From Methylococcales bacterium (GTDB lineage: Bacteria; Pseudomonadota; Gammaproteobacteria; Methylococcales; Methylomonadaceae): a DNA stretch of 42,192 nucleotides. The DNA lies in NCBI GenBank assembly GCA_026399095.1, contig JAPLRP010000037.1:1-42192 (forward strand), written 5' to 3'. The position numbers and the translations under genes were made by a program. Every line of letters starts with the position of its first letter. Position 1 is the stretch's first letter. The notes below the pieces were generated by a model, which ran no database searches, was not told where the DNA came from, and saw only the letters and a list, made by a program, of their open reading frames with translations. Of the stretch, positions 34,193 to 42,192 are shown one piece after another.

Positions 34193-34885
34193 CTATTTTT
34201 CGGGACTCATTCTGGACTGCGAAGAGTATAAACCCACCAAACGACTGATCATAATGGCCAAATAAAGCTGACCGGTGATGGCTTCAAAAATAGAAAGTGC
34301 TCGTGCAGCTCTCGTTAGTGCAAGAATATCGCCATAACCAACCGTGGTTAGCGTTACGAAACTGTAATAATTAAAATCGACCAAATCATCAGTCACATTT
34401 TCGGTAATGTTAAAAGAACCGGGATGAAAAATTTGCAAAAAGAAATAAGCATAAGCCCATACTATTCCGAGCAAGATATAAGCACATGCAGCCGCCATGA
34501 TCAAATCTATCGTGACTTCATTTTCTTTCTGGATATGAGTCAAAATCATGGTTAACATTTGAACGAGAAAAACTGCACTCACCACTAACTTAGCTTTATC
34601 AATAATTGGAATTCGCATGCTGTAATGGAGCGCACTTAAAATAGTAATAGCTCCAACCAGTAACAAGGAAATACGCAACTGCTTAGGTTGCTCACTGATA
34701 GCATGAAGACCGGACATTAAAGCACAAGCAAAGAAAATATCTGCGCTCATATCCGCCCAAATACGCTCGCCTATCCATTCATCCAAGAGTGGCCTAAGAC
34801 CAATCAACATCAAAAGCGACCATAGAAGAAATTTGAATCGACCAATCTCACGCCCACCTATAAAAACTATTGATTTTTTACTCAT
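34193..34885 (-). CDS. Potassium channel-like membrane protein
   Basis: A 230-residue protein with about five or six hydrophobic helices and one pore loop carrying the K+ selectivity filter TTVGYGD (residues 180-186). The last helix follows at GQLYLAIMISRLVGLY. There is no cytoplasmic RCK or cyclic nucleotide domain. The architecture is that of a small ion_trans_2-type channel with additional N-terminal helices. It is convergent with the DAACS gene and upstream of uppP on the same strand. Gating cannot be inferred. Confidence 0.82.
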   Translation of the reverse strand: MSKKSIVFIGGREIGRFKFLLWSLLMLIGLRPLLDEWIGERIWADMSADIFFACALMSGLHAISEQPKQLRISLLLVGAITILSALHYSMRIPIIDKAKLVVSAVFLVQMLTMILTHIQKENEVTIDLIMAAACAYILLGIVWAYAYFFLQIFHPGSFNITENVTDDLVDFNYYSFVTLTTVGYGDILALTRAARALSIFEAITGQLYLAIMISRLVGLYSSQSRMSPEK

Positions 34886-35044
34886 GATTAAACAGGCACA
34901 AAATCACTCACATTATCAATTTGGAAACCACCATTTCTTAACATTGTCTTGTCCTGTACAAACAAATTAAAGTTGCTGAGGTTCCATAACTAACCCCTAA
35001 TGGCTAAACTATAGCTTCTTAATTAGCTTTGAATTCTGATTTAT

Positions 35045-35872
35045 TTAGTGGTTGCCCCAATCTACCCAACCCATTTGGGCGGAAACCAGCACAATGATAC
35101 CGAAAGCAATCCGATACCAGGCAAACACGGTAAAATCATGTCGGCTAATAAAACGTATCAATCCGCGTACAGCAATAAATGCACTAATAAAAGACACTGT
35201 GCCGCCAATAGCAAATAAAGCAATATCATCTAAACTGAACAAATCACGATTCTTGTAAACATCATACAAAGTTGCAGCAAACATAGTGGGGATAGCGAGG
35301 AAAAAGGAAAACTCTGTTGCAGCGCGACGGGATAACCCAAAAAACAGTCCTCCGATAATAGTTGCACCTGAACGTGAGGTACCTGGAATCATTGCTAACG
35401 CTTGCGCAAAACCGACCTTTAAGGCATCACGCCAAGTCATATCATCAATCGATTCAGCGTGAACAACATGCTGACGACGCTCCGCCCATAAGATCAAAAA
35501 ACCACCTATTATAAATGCTGATGCTACAACAAAGGGATTGAACAGATAATGTTTGATTTGTTTTAAAAACAAAAATCCCAATACAGCCGCCGGCATAAAC
35601 CCAACCATCAGGTTAACAGCCAACCGCTGAGATACTGATTCGGAAGAGATACTGGCCAATGTATGTGTCAATCGCGCTCGATATTCCCATACTACCGCCA
35701 GTATAGCGGCGAACTGGATGGCAATTTCAAACACTTTACCTTTATCGTCATTAAACCCCAGTAATTGTCCAACCAAAATCAAATGGCCCGTAGACGATAC
35801 AGGGAGAAACTCGGTCAACCCTTCAACTAAACCGAGAATTATTGCGTGTATCAACAAGGTTGGATCAGCCAT
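35045..35872 (-). CDS. uppP: Undecaprenyl-diphosphatase UppP (BacA)
   Basis: A 275-residue integral membrane phosphatase that recycles the C55 lipid carrier of cell wall synthesis. The family motifs [16 protein letters not shown] (near residue 17) and [16 protein letters not shown] (near 160) are both intact and hold the catalytic Glu and Ser/Arg residues. The length is normal. It lies between the potassium channel and rho on the same strand but with sizable gaps, so probably separate transcription. Confidence 0.96.
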   Translation of the reverse strand: MADPTLLIHAIILGLVEGLTEFLPVSSTGHLILVGQLLGFNDDKGKVFEIAIQFAAILAVVWEYRARLTHTLASISSESVSQRLAVNLMVGFMPAAVLGFLFLKQIKHYLFNPFVVASAFIIGGFLILWAERRQHVVHAESIDDMTWRDALKVGFAQALAMIPGTSRSGATIIGGLFFGLSRRAATEFSFFLAIPTMFAATLYDVYKNRDLFSLDDIALFAIGGTVSFISAFIAVRGLIRFISRHDFTVFAWYRIAFGIIVLVSAQMGWVDWGNH

Positions 35873-35965
35873 AAATTGATTGTTTATTTGTTAAAGATTA
35901 AATGTCTCGTCACATCTATTCTTGATTGATTAGTGCAACCGTAATAACAACCTGATCGTTCAAAT

Positions 35966-37222
35966 TTAACGCTTCATTGAATCAAAAAATTCAGCATTAG
36001 TGTTAAAATCTTTAAGTTTTCCTAGCAAAAACTCTGATGCTGCAGTCTCATCCATGGGCTGAAGTATTTTGCGCAAAATCCAAGTTTTTTGCAAAGTATC
36101 CGGATCAACCAGATATTCTTCTCTACGTGTGCCAGAACGATTAATGTTAATCGCAGGATAAATTCTCTTTTCAGCAATTTTTCGATCCAGATGCAACTCC
36201 ATGTTGCCTGTGCCTTTAAACTCTTCATAGATAACCTCATCCATTCTTGAGCCGGTATCAACCAGAGCTGTAGCTATAATGGTTAAACTGCCACCTTCTT
36301 CTATATTTCTTGCCGCACCAAAAAATCGTTTTGGCTTTTCAAGTGCATTGGCGTCAACCCCCCCTGTTAGTATCTTGCCTGAAGAAGGAACAACAGTATT
36401 GTAGGCTCTGGCCAAACGTGTAATAGAGTCTAACAAAATAACTACATCGTGTTTATGCTCAACTAAGCGCCTTGCTTTTTCAATAACCATTTCAGCTACC
36501 TGTACATGTCGGGTTGCCGGCTCATCAAAAGTACTTGAGATAACCTCGCCACGAACACAGCGTTCCATCTCAGTTACTTCTTCAGGACGCTCATCGATTA
36601 ATAATACAATGAGGTAGCACTCTGGATTTTGTTCTGCAATGGCCTGAGCCAAACTTTGAAGAATCATTGTTTTACCAGCCTTAGGCGGTGAAACGATTAA
36701 GCCACGCTGACCTTTACCGATGGGGGCAATTAAGTCTATTATTCTGCCGGTTAAATCTTCACTGGTTCCATTACCTTGCTCAAGAACAAAACGTTGTTTT
36801 GCAAATAAAGGAGTCAGGTTTGAGAAGGTAATTTTATTTTTGGTATTTTCTGGTGGCTCAAAATTAATCTGATCAACTTTGAGCATTGCAAAATAGCGCT
36901 CATTGTCTTTAGGTGGTCTGATTTTTCCGGTTATGGTATCGCCTGTTTTTAAAGAAAATCTTCTGATTTGACTGGGTGATACATAAATATCATCTGGTCC
37001 GGCTAAATAAGAACAACCCGGTGTTCGTAAAAAACCAAATCCATCTTGTAAGATTTCAAGAACGCCATCACCAGAAATATCGTCACCAGCTTTTGCTTGT
37101 TTTTTTAGGATTGCAAAAATCAAATCCTGTTTTCGTGATCGGGCAACATTTTCAAGCCCAAGGGACTCGGCAATTTCAATAACTTCACTTATTTGTTTTA
37201 GTTTTAATTCGGTAAGATTCAT
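35966..37222 (-). CDS. rho: Transcription termination factor Rho
   Basis: A 418-residue hexameric RNA helicase, nearly the same length as in E. coli. The N-terminal helical domain ([20 protein letters not shown]) is followed by the RNA-binding cold-shock-like domain with [16 protein letters not shown]. The Walker A loop is SPPKAGKT, and the Q-loop and R-loop segments are normal ([20 protein letters not shown]). It is downstream of trxA on the same strand, the conserved gammaproteobacterial order. The 191-base gap before it should contain the rho leader, where a small leader peptide or autoregulation is known in E. coli; no leader gene is evident here. Confidence 0.97.
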   Translation of the reverse strand: MNLTELKLKQISEVIEIAESLGLENVARSRKQDLIFAILKKQAKAGDDISGDGVLEILQDGFGFLRTPGCSYLAGPDDIYVSPSQIRRFSLKTGDTITGKIRPPKDNERYFAMLKVDQINFEPPENTKNKITFSNLTPLFAKQRFVLEQGNGTSEDLTGRIIDLIAPIGKGQRGLIVSPPKAGKTMILQSLAQAIAEQNPECYLIVLLIDERPEEVTEMERCVRGEVISSTFDEPATRHVQVAEMVIEKARRLVEHKHDVVILLDSITRLARAYNTVVPSSGKILTGGVDANALEKPKRFFGAARNIEEGGSLTIIATALVDTGSRMDEVIYEEFKGTGNMELHLDRKIAEKRIYPAININRSGTRREEYLVDPDTLQKTWILRKILQPMDETAASEFLLGKLKDFNTNAEFFDSMKR

Positions 37223-37413
37223 AAAAAAGGCAACTCGAAGAAATGTCGCTAGGACTTAAAGCCATAACAACTGGGGTAGGATTTATATTCAGGGGTTTAA
37301 TAATCGAACGATGTGATTGGGCGCGTATGATTAACGCTACTTGGCAGTATAGCTGAACTATTCAGACCCGTCCATCTTTTGTGACAGATCTGAATAAACT
37401 CGATGGGCATTTT

Positions 37414-37740
37414 TTAAATATTGCTATCAATAAACTTGGCAAGTTCTGATTTTGTTAATGCACCTACTTTAGTGGCTTCAACTTCTCCGCCCTTAAATAG
37501 CATGAGTGTTGGGATTCCACGTACGCCATAAAATTGTGGTGTCTGAGGATTTTCATCTATATTAATTTTAACTATAGTCAATTTGCCCGCATATTCTTCG
37601 GCAATAGCATCCAAAACAGGTGCAATCATTTTGCAAGGTCCGCACCACTCAGCCCAATAATCAACCAGTACAGGACCATTTGCTTTAATTACCGTTTCAT
37701 TAAACTCACTATCACTTACATGAAGGACTGAATCGCTCAC
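37414..37740 (-). CDS. trxA: Thioredoxin, GTG start
   Basis: A 108-residue thioredoxin with the redox centre WCGPCK (Cys33 and Cys36). The start is GTG at 37740, giving (V/M)SDSVLHVSD: it matches the family start, and GGAGA lies seven bases upstream. An ATG further upstream at 37797 would add 19 residues ([19 protein letters not shown]) that do not resemble any thioredoxin and overlap the ribosome site, so it is rejected. It precedes rho and is divergent from rhlB, as in E. coli. Confidence 0.95.
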   Translation of the reverse strand: MSDSVLHVSDSEFNETVIKANGPVLVDYWAEWCGPCKMIAPVLDAIAEEYAGKLTIVKINIDENPQTPQFYGVRGIPTLMLFKGGEVEATKVGALTKSELAKFIDSNI

Positions 37741-37839
37741 ACTATATCTCCAAACATTAAAAACTAAAACTATAGGAGGGATAGCGCTTCTAGTCAACCA
37801 ATTTCAATCAAATCCATTTTTGCGTTATGCTATACAACT

Positions 37840-39198
37840 ATGAATACATCCCATTTAACAAAAACTCGCTTTAGCAACCTTGAATTGTCTGACTGTATTT
37901 TGCACAGTTTAAACGATGCCGGTTTCACCCAATGCACACCCATTCAAGATAGAGCATTGCCCTTATTATTAAGAAACAAAGATATCGCAGGACAGGCACA
38001 AACAGGTACGGGTAAAACAGCCACCTTTTTGTTGGCAACTTTTCAACACTTAATCAACAATGGATTTGATAAGGATATTGAAGATACAAGCTTAAAATGT
38101 GAAATAGCAGAGCAAGACAAAAAACCATTTGTCGTTGCTCTTCCTAAATCTGCTACAAAAACGTACCCCATAAAAAATCCCAGAGCCATTATTCTTGCAC
38201 CAACGCGTGAACTAGCTATTCAAATTCATAAAGATGCGCTCCTGCTAGGTAAACATCTTCAACTAAAATTTGCGTTAATATACGGCGGCACTGACTATCA
38301 AAAACAGTTGGATACTATAAAATCCAATGTTGATATTATCATAGGCACGCCCGGCCGTATTATTGACTTTTACCGACAAAATGCGTTTACACTTGATAAT
38401 GTACAAGTTACGGTAATGGATGAAGCTGACCGCATGTTTGACTTGGGCTTTATAAAAGACATCCGCTATTTACTCAGACGCATGCCAATCCCTGAGCAAC
38501 GCTTAAATATGCTGTTTTCAGCGACTTTATCCTATAAGGTAACTGAACTGGCTTATGAACATATGAACAACCCTGTATTGATTCATATCGAAACCGAGGA
38601 AGTCACATCTAAAGCCATACAGCAAACTGCTTATTGTCCAGCTAACGAGCAAAAACTACCTTTATTAATCGGTTTATTAAATCACTATCAACCACAACGC
38701 AGCATTATCTTTGTCAATACAAAACGCTGTGCTGAACAACTGGATGATACGCTAAACGCAAATGGCTATAAAACAGCGGCTCTAAGTGGTGATGTACCCC
38801 AAGAAAAACGTCAGCAACTATTAAGTGATTTTCAACAAAACAAAATAACCTTGTTGATAGCTACTGACGTTGCGGCAAGAGGCCTTCACATTGCAGATGT
38901 ATCTCATGTTATAAATTATGATTTACCCCAAGATGCAGAAGATTATGTCCATAGAATCGGTAGAACCGCGCGTTTCGGTGCCAGTGGCGAAGCTATCAGT
39001 TTTATTTGTGAGCATTATGCTTATTCAATGCCAGATATTGAAGATTATATTGGTCAAAAAATCCCTGTTAATGTGATCACAACTAATCTTTTAGCTGATA
39101 TTATCAGGCCTGAAAAAAGACTACTAAAACCTAAAGCCGAGTATCAAGGTAAGCGTCCTAACCAAGACAAAAACCATAAACCTACAAACCGATCATAA
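37840..39198 (+). CDS. rhlB: DEAD-box RNA helicase RhlB
   Basis: A 452-residue DEAD-box helicase. Motifs in order: Q motif near residue 33 (CTPIQ), AQTGTGKT (53-60), PTRELA (121-126), GTPGRI (169-174), DEAD (194-197), SAT, and in the second half ARGLHI and HRIGRTAR. Between GKT and PTRELA there are about 60 residues, longer than in E. coli RhlB by roughly 25, caused by a polar insert around residues 78-110. RhlB in other gammaproteobacteria works in RNA decay with RNase E. The position opposite trxA-rho supports the name. Its last 17 bases overlap the convergent yrfG end. Confidence 0.92.
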   Translation: MNTSHLTKTRFSNLELSDCILHSLNDAGFTQCTPIQDRALPLLLRNKDIAGQAQTGTGKTATFLLATFQHLINNGFDKDIEDTSLKCEIAEQDKKPFVVALPKSATKTYPIKNPRAIILAPTRELAIQIHKDALLLGKHLQLKFALIYGGTDYQKQLDTIKSNVDIIIGTPGRIIDFYRQNAFTLDNVQVTVMDEADRMFDLGFIKDIRYLLRRMPIPEQRLNMLFSATLSYKVTELAYEHMNNPVLIHIETEEVTSKAIQQTAYCPANEQKLPLLIGLLNHYQPQRSIIFVNTKRCAEQLDDTLNANGYKTAALSGDVPQEKRQQLLSDFQQNKITLLIATDVAARGLHIADVSHVINYDLPQDAEDYVHRIGRTARFGASGEAISFICEHYAYSMPDIEDYIGQKIPVNVITTNLLADIIRPEKRLLKPKAEYQGKRPNQDKNHKPTNRS

Positions 39199-39841
39199 GT
39201 TCTCTAAAATCTTCAATCGCTGAATAGTCAATGACAGTTTTTTTAGGCTGACTGCTATCGGGCTTACTCACAGAAATTAAGTGTGCTATACCAAACAACT
39301 TGGCAGCATTCAATACTGAAAAACTATCGTCAATCAATAAAGTGGTTTTTTTATTAAAGGGATATGACTGCTCCAAAAGCTGCCAAAAACGGCTATCTTC
39401 TTTAGGAAACCCTAAATCATGAGAGCTTATAATTGTATTGAAAAATGGTTGTAAACAGGTTGTTTCCATCTTTAAATCCAAACTGTCACGATGTGCATTA
39501 GTTACTAACATAACCTTTTGCGAGGACTGCTGTAACTTTTCCAAAAACTCGATGACGTGCGGTAAAACAGCAATCAAGCCAGAAATTTCACTTTTTAAAC
39601 CAGCAATATCCAACGCTAAAGCATCGCTCCAATAATCAAGACAATACCACTCCAGCGTACCTTCCATACTTTTAAATTGTGGCTCTAATTGTTGTTTTGC
39701 CAGGTTTATGCTTATGTTATTAAGCTGTGCAAATTTTAACGGCACAAACTCTTTCCAAAAGTGATTATCAAAATTCAAATCAAGTAAGGTTCCATCCATA
39801 TCGAGTAAAACAGTATCAATTTTTTTCCAATCAATCATCAT
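39182..39841 (-). CDS. yrfG: HAD-family hydrolase, GMP/IMP nucleotidase YrfG-like
   Basis: A 219-residue HAD phosphatase. Motif I is LLDMDGTLLDL, with the two catalytic aspartates; motif II is VMLVTNAHRDSL; motif III/IV is FPKEDSRFW and LLIDDSFSVLNAA. The DMDGTLLDLxFDxxFW start is typical of YrfG, which in E. coli removes phosphate from GMP and IMP. A neighbour of nudE in many gammaproteobacteria, it is here divergent from nudE by 41 bases. Its 3' end overlaps rhlB by 17 bases in a tail-to-tail arrangement. Confidence 0.88.
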   Translation of the reverse strand: MMIDWKKIDTVLLDMDGTLLDLNFDNHFWKEFVPLKFAQLNNISINLAKQQLEPQFKSMEGTLEWYCLDYWSDALALDIAGLKSEISGLIAVLPHVIEFLEKLQQSSQKVMLVTNAHRDSLDLKMETTCLQPFFNTIISSHDLGFPKEDSRFWQLLEQSYPFNKKTTLLIDDSFSVLNAAKLFGIAHLISVSKPDSSQPKKTVIDYSAIEDFRELMIGL

Positions 39842-39882
39842 AGTGCGTTATATTTGTCTAAAATAACTCATAAAATAGCACA

Positions 39883-40431
39883 ATGCCTGACAAACCGATC
39901 ATTCTTAACAAAACTACGGTAGCAAAAAGTCGTTTATTCCGTATCGAATCACTGGATATACAATTCAGCAACGGTGAACTCCGTAATTATGAGCGGTTAG
40001 CTCGTGGTAACCCCGGCGGTGCCGTTCTAATAGTACCCATGCTTGATAATGAAACAGTATTGTTAATAAGAGAATATTCAGCAGGTGTTCACCGTTATGA
40101 GGTAGGCTTACCTAAAGGTAAAACAGATGTAAATGAATCCTTTTTAGAGGCTGCCGATAGAGAACTTAAAGAGGAAGTCGGATTTGGTGCAAGACAACTT
40201 CATCATTTAAGTTCTTTCTCATTGGCTCCCTCTTATCTGGAACACACAACAGAAATAGTAATAGCGCGAGATTTATATCCAGAAAAACTAATGGGCGACG
40301 AACCGGAAGAATTAGAAGTAATCCCATGGCAACTTAGCAATATTAACAATTTAATTGCCAGTGGCAAATGTACAGAAGCTCGCTCTATCGCAGCTCTTTT
40401 TATGACTATTGAATACTTTAAAAATTTATGA
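39883..40431 (+). CDS. nudE: ADP compounds hydrolase NudE
   Basis: A 182-residue Nudix hydrolase. The Nudix box is [20 protein letters not shown] followed by LKEEVGF, with the catalytic REL(K)EEVG element. The start [22 protein letters not shown] resembles the NudE family, which cleaves ADP-ribose, NADH, Ap3A and similar compounds. It overlaps the next gene, pgi, by four bases (ATGA), so the two are translationally coupled. It is divergent from yrfG. Confidence 0.92.
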   Translation: MPDKPIILNKTTVAKSRLFRIESLDIQFSNGELRNYERLARGNPGGAVLIVPMLDNETVLLIREYSAGVHRYEVGLPKGKTDVNESFLEAADRELKEEVGFGARQLHHLSSFSLAPSYLEHTTEIVIARDLYPEKLMGDEPEELEVIPWQLSNINNLIASGKCTEARSIAALFMTIEYFKNL

Positions 40432-41958
40432 CCAAACTTGAACTATGGCAGCGTTATCAGGAATGGCTTTATTACAATAGAGACTTAGATTTCTATCTGG
40501 ATATAAGTCGCATTCGTTTTGATGAACATTTACTGACAACGCTTAAGCCGAAGTTTACAAAAGCATTTAATGACATGAGTGCGCTGGAACAAGGAGCAAT
40601 TGCCAATCCAGATGAAAATAGAATGGTGGGGCATTATTGGTTACGTAACCCTGATTTAGCTCCAGCCAAGCTTAAAGATGAAATCATTAATAACCTCGAA
40701 CAAATAGAAGCATTTGTAAAAAAAATACATGCGGGCACCATTCATCCACCACAAGCTCCAAAATTTACACATATTTTGTCAATCGGTATTGGAGGGTCAG
40801 CATTGGGCCCTGAGTTTGTAGACGAAGCATTAACTTCGCCTTGCCCTCCACTGACTATTAATTTCATCGACAATACTGATCCTGCAGGTATTGATCTAAT
40901 ATTGAACCGCCTGCAGAGCAAACTCAATACTACCCTTGTTATTGTTACCAGTAAATCAGGGGGCACACCTGAAACACGTAATGGAATGCTAGAAGTCAAA
41001 CATGCCTTCGAGCAGCAGGGCTTAAATTTCTCCGAACATGCCGTAGCTATCACTATGCTGGGTAGTAAAATGGACGAACTAGAACGTGTTGAGGGCTGGC
41101 TGGCTGAATTCCCCATGTTTGACTGGGTGGGTGGTCGAACATCTGAAATGTCATCAGTTGGCTTATTGTCAGCTTTATTAGTGGGAATTAATGTTCGTGA
41201 ATTATTAGCGGGTGCCAGAGAAATGGATATTGCTACGCGGATTCCGGAAATTAAACAAAATCCGGCGGCTTTATTAGCTCTTTCTTGGTACTGTGCAGGG
41301 AATGGTAAAGGTGAAAAAGATATGGTTATTTTGCCTTACAAAGACAGTTTGCATTTATTTTCTCGTTACTTACAACAATTGGTTATGGAGTCTCTAGGTA
41401 AAGAAAAAGATCTTGATGGTAACCTTTGTGCAGCAATTACGTGATGGAGTTGCAAATTTCTTTGCGATATTTATTGAAGTGCTTGAAGACAGAAACGGTC
41501 CATCTATCAATGTAGAACCTGAAGTAACATCAGGTGATTTTCTTTCTGGATTTTTGCAGGGTACTCGGCAAGCTCTTTATGACAATAATCGAGATTCTAT
41601 TACGATAACAATTCCACAAGTAAACTCAAAAACAATTGGAAGTCTTATTGCATTATTCGAGCGTGCAGTTGGTTTCTATGCCTCATTAATAAACGTAAAT
41701 GCCTATAATCAACCTGGCGTTGAAGCCGGGAAAAAAGCAGCAGAAGCATTATTGGACTTACAAAGAAAAATATTGTCTATTTTGAGAAATACTAATCTGC
41801 CCATCAATTTATCTGAACTTACTGAAAAATTAGAGACTACTGATCAAATTGAACATGTGTATAAGATAGTCAGGCATCTTGCCGCCAATAACCGAGGCGT
41901 TTATTTACAGGGCAACTTGGGCAACCCGGCAGAACTCAACATCGCTTATCGCCATTAA
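40428..41958 (+). pseudogene. pgi: Glucose-6-phosphate isomerase, broken by an internal deletion and frameshift
   Basis: The first part (40428 to about 41423) is a normal start of the isomerase, with [28 protein letters not shown] and [17 protein letters not shown]. After [10 protein letters not shown] the frame shifts and stops at TGA 41442-41444. The next frame continues from 41425 as [13 protein letters not shown] to the normal C-terminus at 41958, including [12 protein letters not shown] and [13 protein letters not shown], which carries the catalytic Lys. In relatives the two are joined by about 19 residues that include the GNKGSTDQHA segment with an active-site His. So roughly 56 bases are missing (estimate from the family pattern). 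As read, no active enzyme can be made. All else is intact, so the loss is recent or a sequence error. Confidence 0.88.
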
Positions 41959-42054
41959 TCATAATCAATGGCAGAATCAACTATAGTAGCGACTTGCGCG
42001 GCTAAAGCTGATTCTTACCTCCACAAAGGCTGGCACGCTCGTTTTATTTAAGGC

Positions 42055-42087
42055 AAAAAAAAACCCAAGCATTGAGCTTGGGTTTTT
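42055..42087 (-). terminator. rRNA operon terminator
   Basis: AAAAACCCAAGC (42059-42070) pairs with GCTTGGGTTTTT (42076-42087) with a 5-base loop. Read on the minus strand the stem is followed by a T-run (plus-strand A-run 42055-42063). It lies just after the 3' end of the 5S rRNA gene, so it should end the rRNA operon. The T-rich side on the plus strand could also end pgi transcription. Confidence 0.93.
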
Positions 42088-42093
42088 AAATAA

Positions 42094-42192
42094 GAGCTTG
42101 GCAATTCCCTACTTTCGCATGGCAAACTGCCACACTATCATCGGCGCTAAGCGGTTTCACTTCCGAGTTCGGGATGGGATCGGGTGGTTCAC
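42094..42192 (-). rRNA. rrf: 5S ribosomal RNA, partial (3' part)
   Basis: On the minus strand the sequence contains GATCCCATCCCGAACTCGG, AGTGAAACCGCTTAGCGCCG and GATGATAGTGTGG and ends GGGAATTGCCAAGCTC, the conserved pattern of the 3' four fifths of gammaproteobacterial 5S rRNA. The 5' end and the rest of the rRNA operon lie beyond the right edge. The 3' end is placed at 42094 by comparison with the E. coli end; a few bases either way are possible. Confidence 0.96.

Noticed and set aside
37360-37395. ATTCAGA and TCTGAAT arms between trxA and rho as a terminator
   Set aside because: The stem is seven base pairs with a loop of more than 20 bases and no T-run; not convincing.
1-42192. CRISPR arrays, tRNA genes and prophage genes
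   Set aside because: Intergenic regions were read for regular repeats, clover-leaf ends and phage-like genes; none was seen.

Overview
The window looks like chromosomal DNA of a moderately AT-rich gammaproteobacterium. Three gene arrangements support this: gshB-tonB-yqgE-ruvX-pyrR-pyrB-pyrX (the order known from Pseudomonas), rhlB divergent from trxA-rho, and purE-purK. A V-type ATPase operon beside phosphoketolase, glycogen phosphorylase and acetate kinase, plus a second transketolase-like enzyme, suggests a Methylococcales-type (methanotroph-like) organism. That last step is inference, because no methane oxidation or RuMP marker gene lies in the window.

Layout. 1-500: remains of an IS200/IS605 element, with the start of a tnpB-like gene running off the left edge and a decayed, divergent tnpA. 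550-2947 (-): cmoA, purK, purE. 3251-5943: a small four-Cys lipoprotein, then (-) a bufferin-type RiPP operon made of precursor bufA, the MNIO/DUF692 enzyme bufB and the DUF2063 partner bufC. 6160-6792 (-): nth. 7076-14454 (+): a seven-gene V-type ATPase operon in the order B-D-I-K-E-DUF2764-A, a circular permutation of the order known from Chlamydia. 14571-22403 (+): polyphosphate kinase 2, phosphoketolase, glycogen phosphorylase, a histidine phosphatase and acetate kinase. 22495-28216 (-): the gshB to pyrX operon, whose dihydroorotase homologue has lost its metal site. 28346-28749 (+): rpmB-rpmG. 28925-30205 (-): an MHS-type MFS transporter. 30206-30691: a long intergenic region with a strong hairpin terminator and no gene for it to end. 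30692-34085 (+): transketolase-like enzyme, terminator, DAACS symporter. 34193-37740 (-): potassium channel, uppP, rho, trxA. 37840-41958: rhlB, yrfG (-), nudE and a pgi broken by a small internal deletion. 42055-42192 (-): terminator and 3' part of a 5S rRNA gene, the end of an rRNA operon that continues past the right edge.

How it fits together. The central block (7 to 22 kb) can be read as an energy-reserve island. Glycogen phosphorylase releases glucose-1-phosphate, phosphoketolase cuts sugar phosphates to acetyl phosphate, acetate kinase turns that into acetate and ATP, PPK2 exchanges phosphate between polyphosphate and nucleotides, and the V-type ATPase couples ATP to an ion gradient. 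The bufferin operon is probably a copper-handling peptide system: its secreted precursor is rich in Cys and Met and has six ExxC motifs. The most notable points are the bufferin precursor, the permuted V-ATPase operon joined to the acetyl-phosphate module, the broken pgi, the non-catalytic PyrX and the unexplained terminator before the transketolase-like gene.
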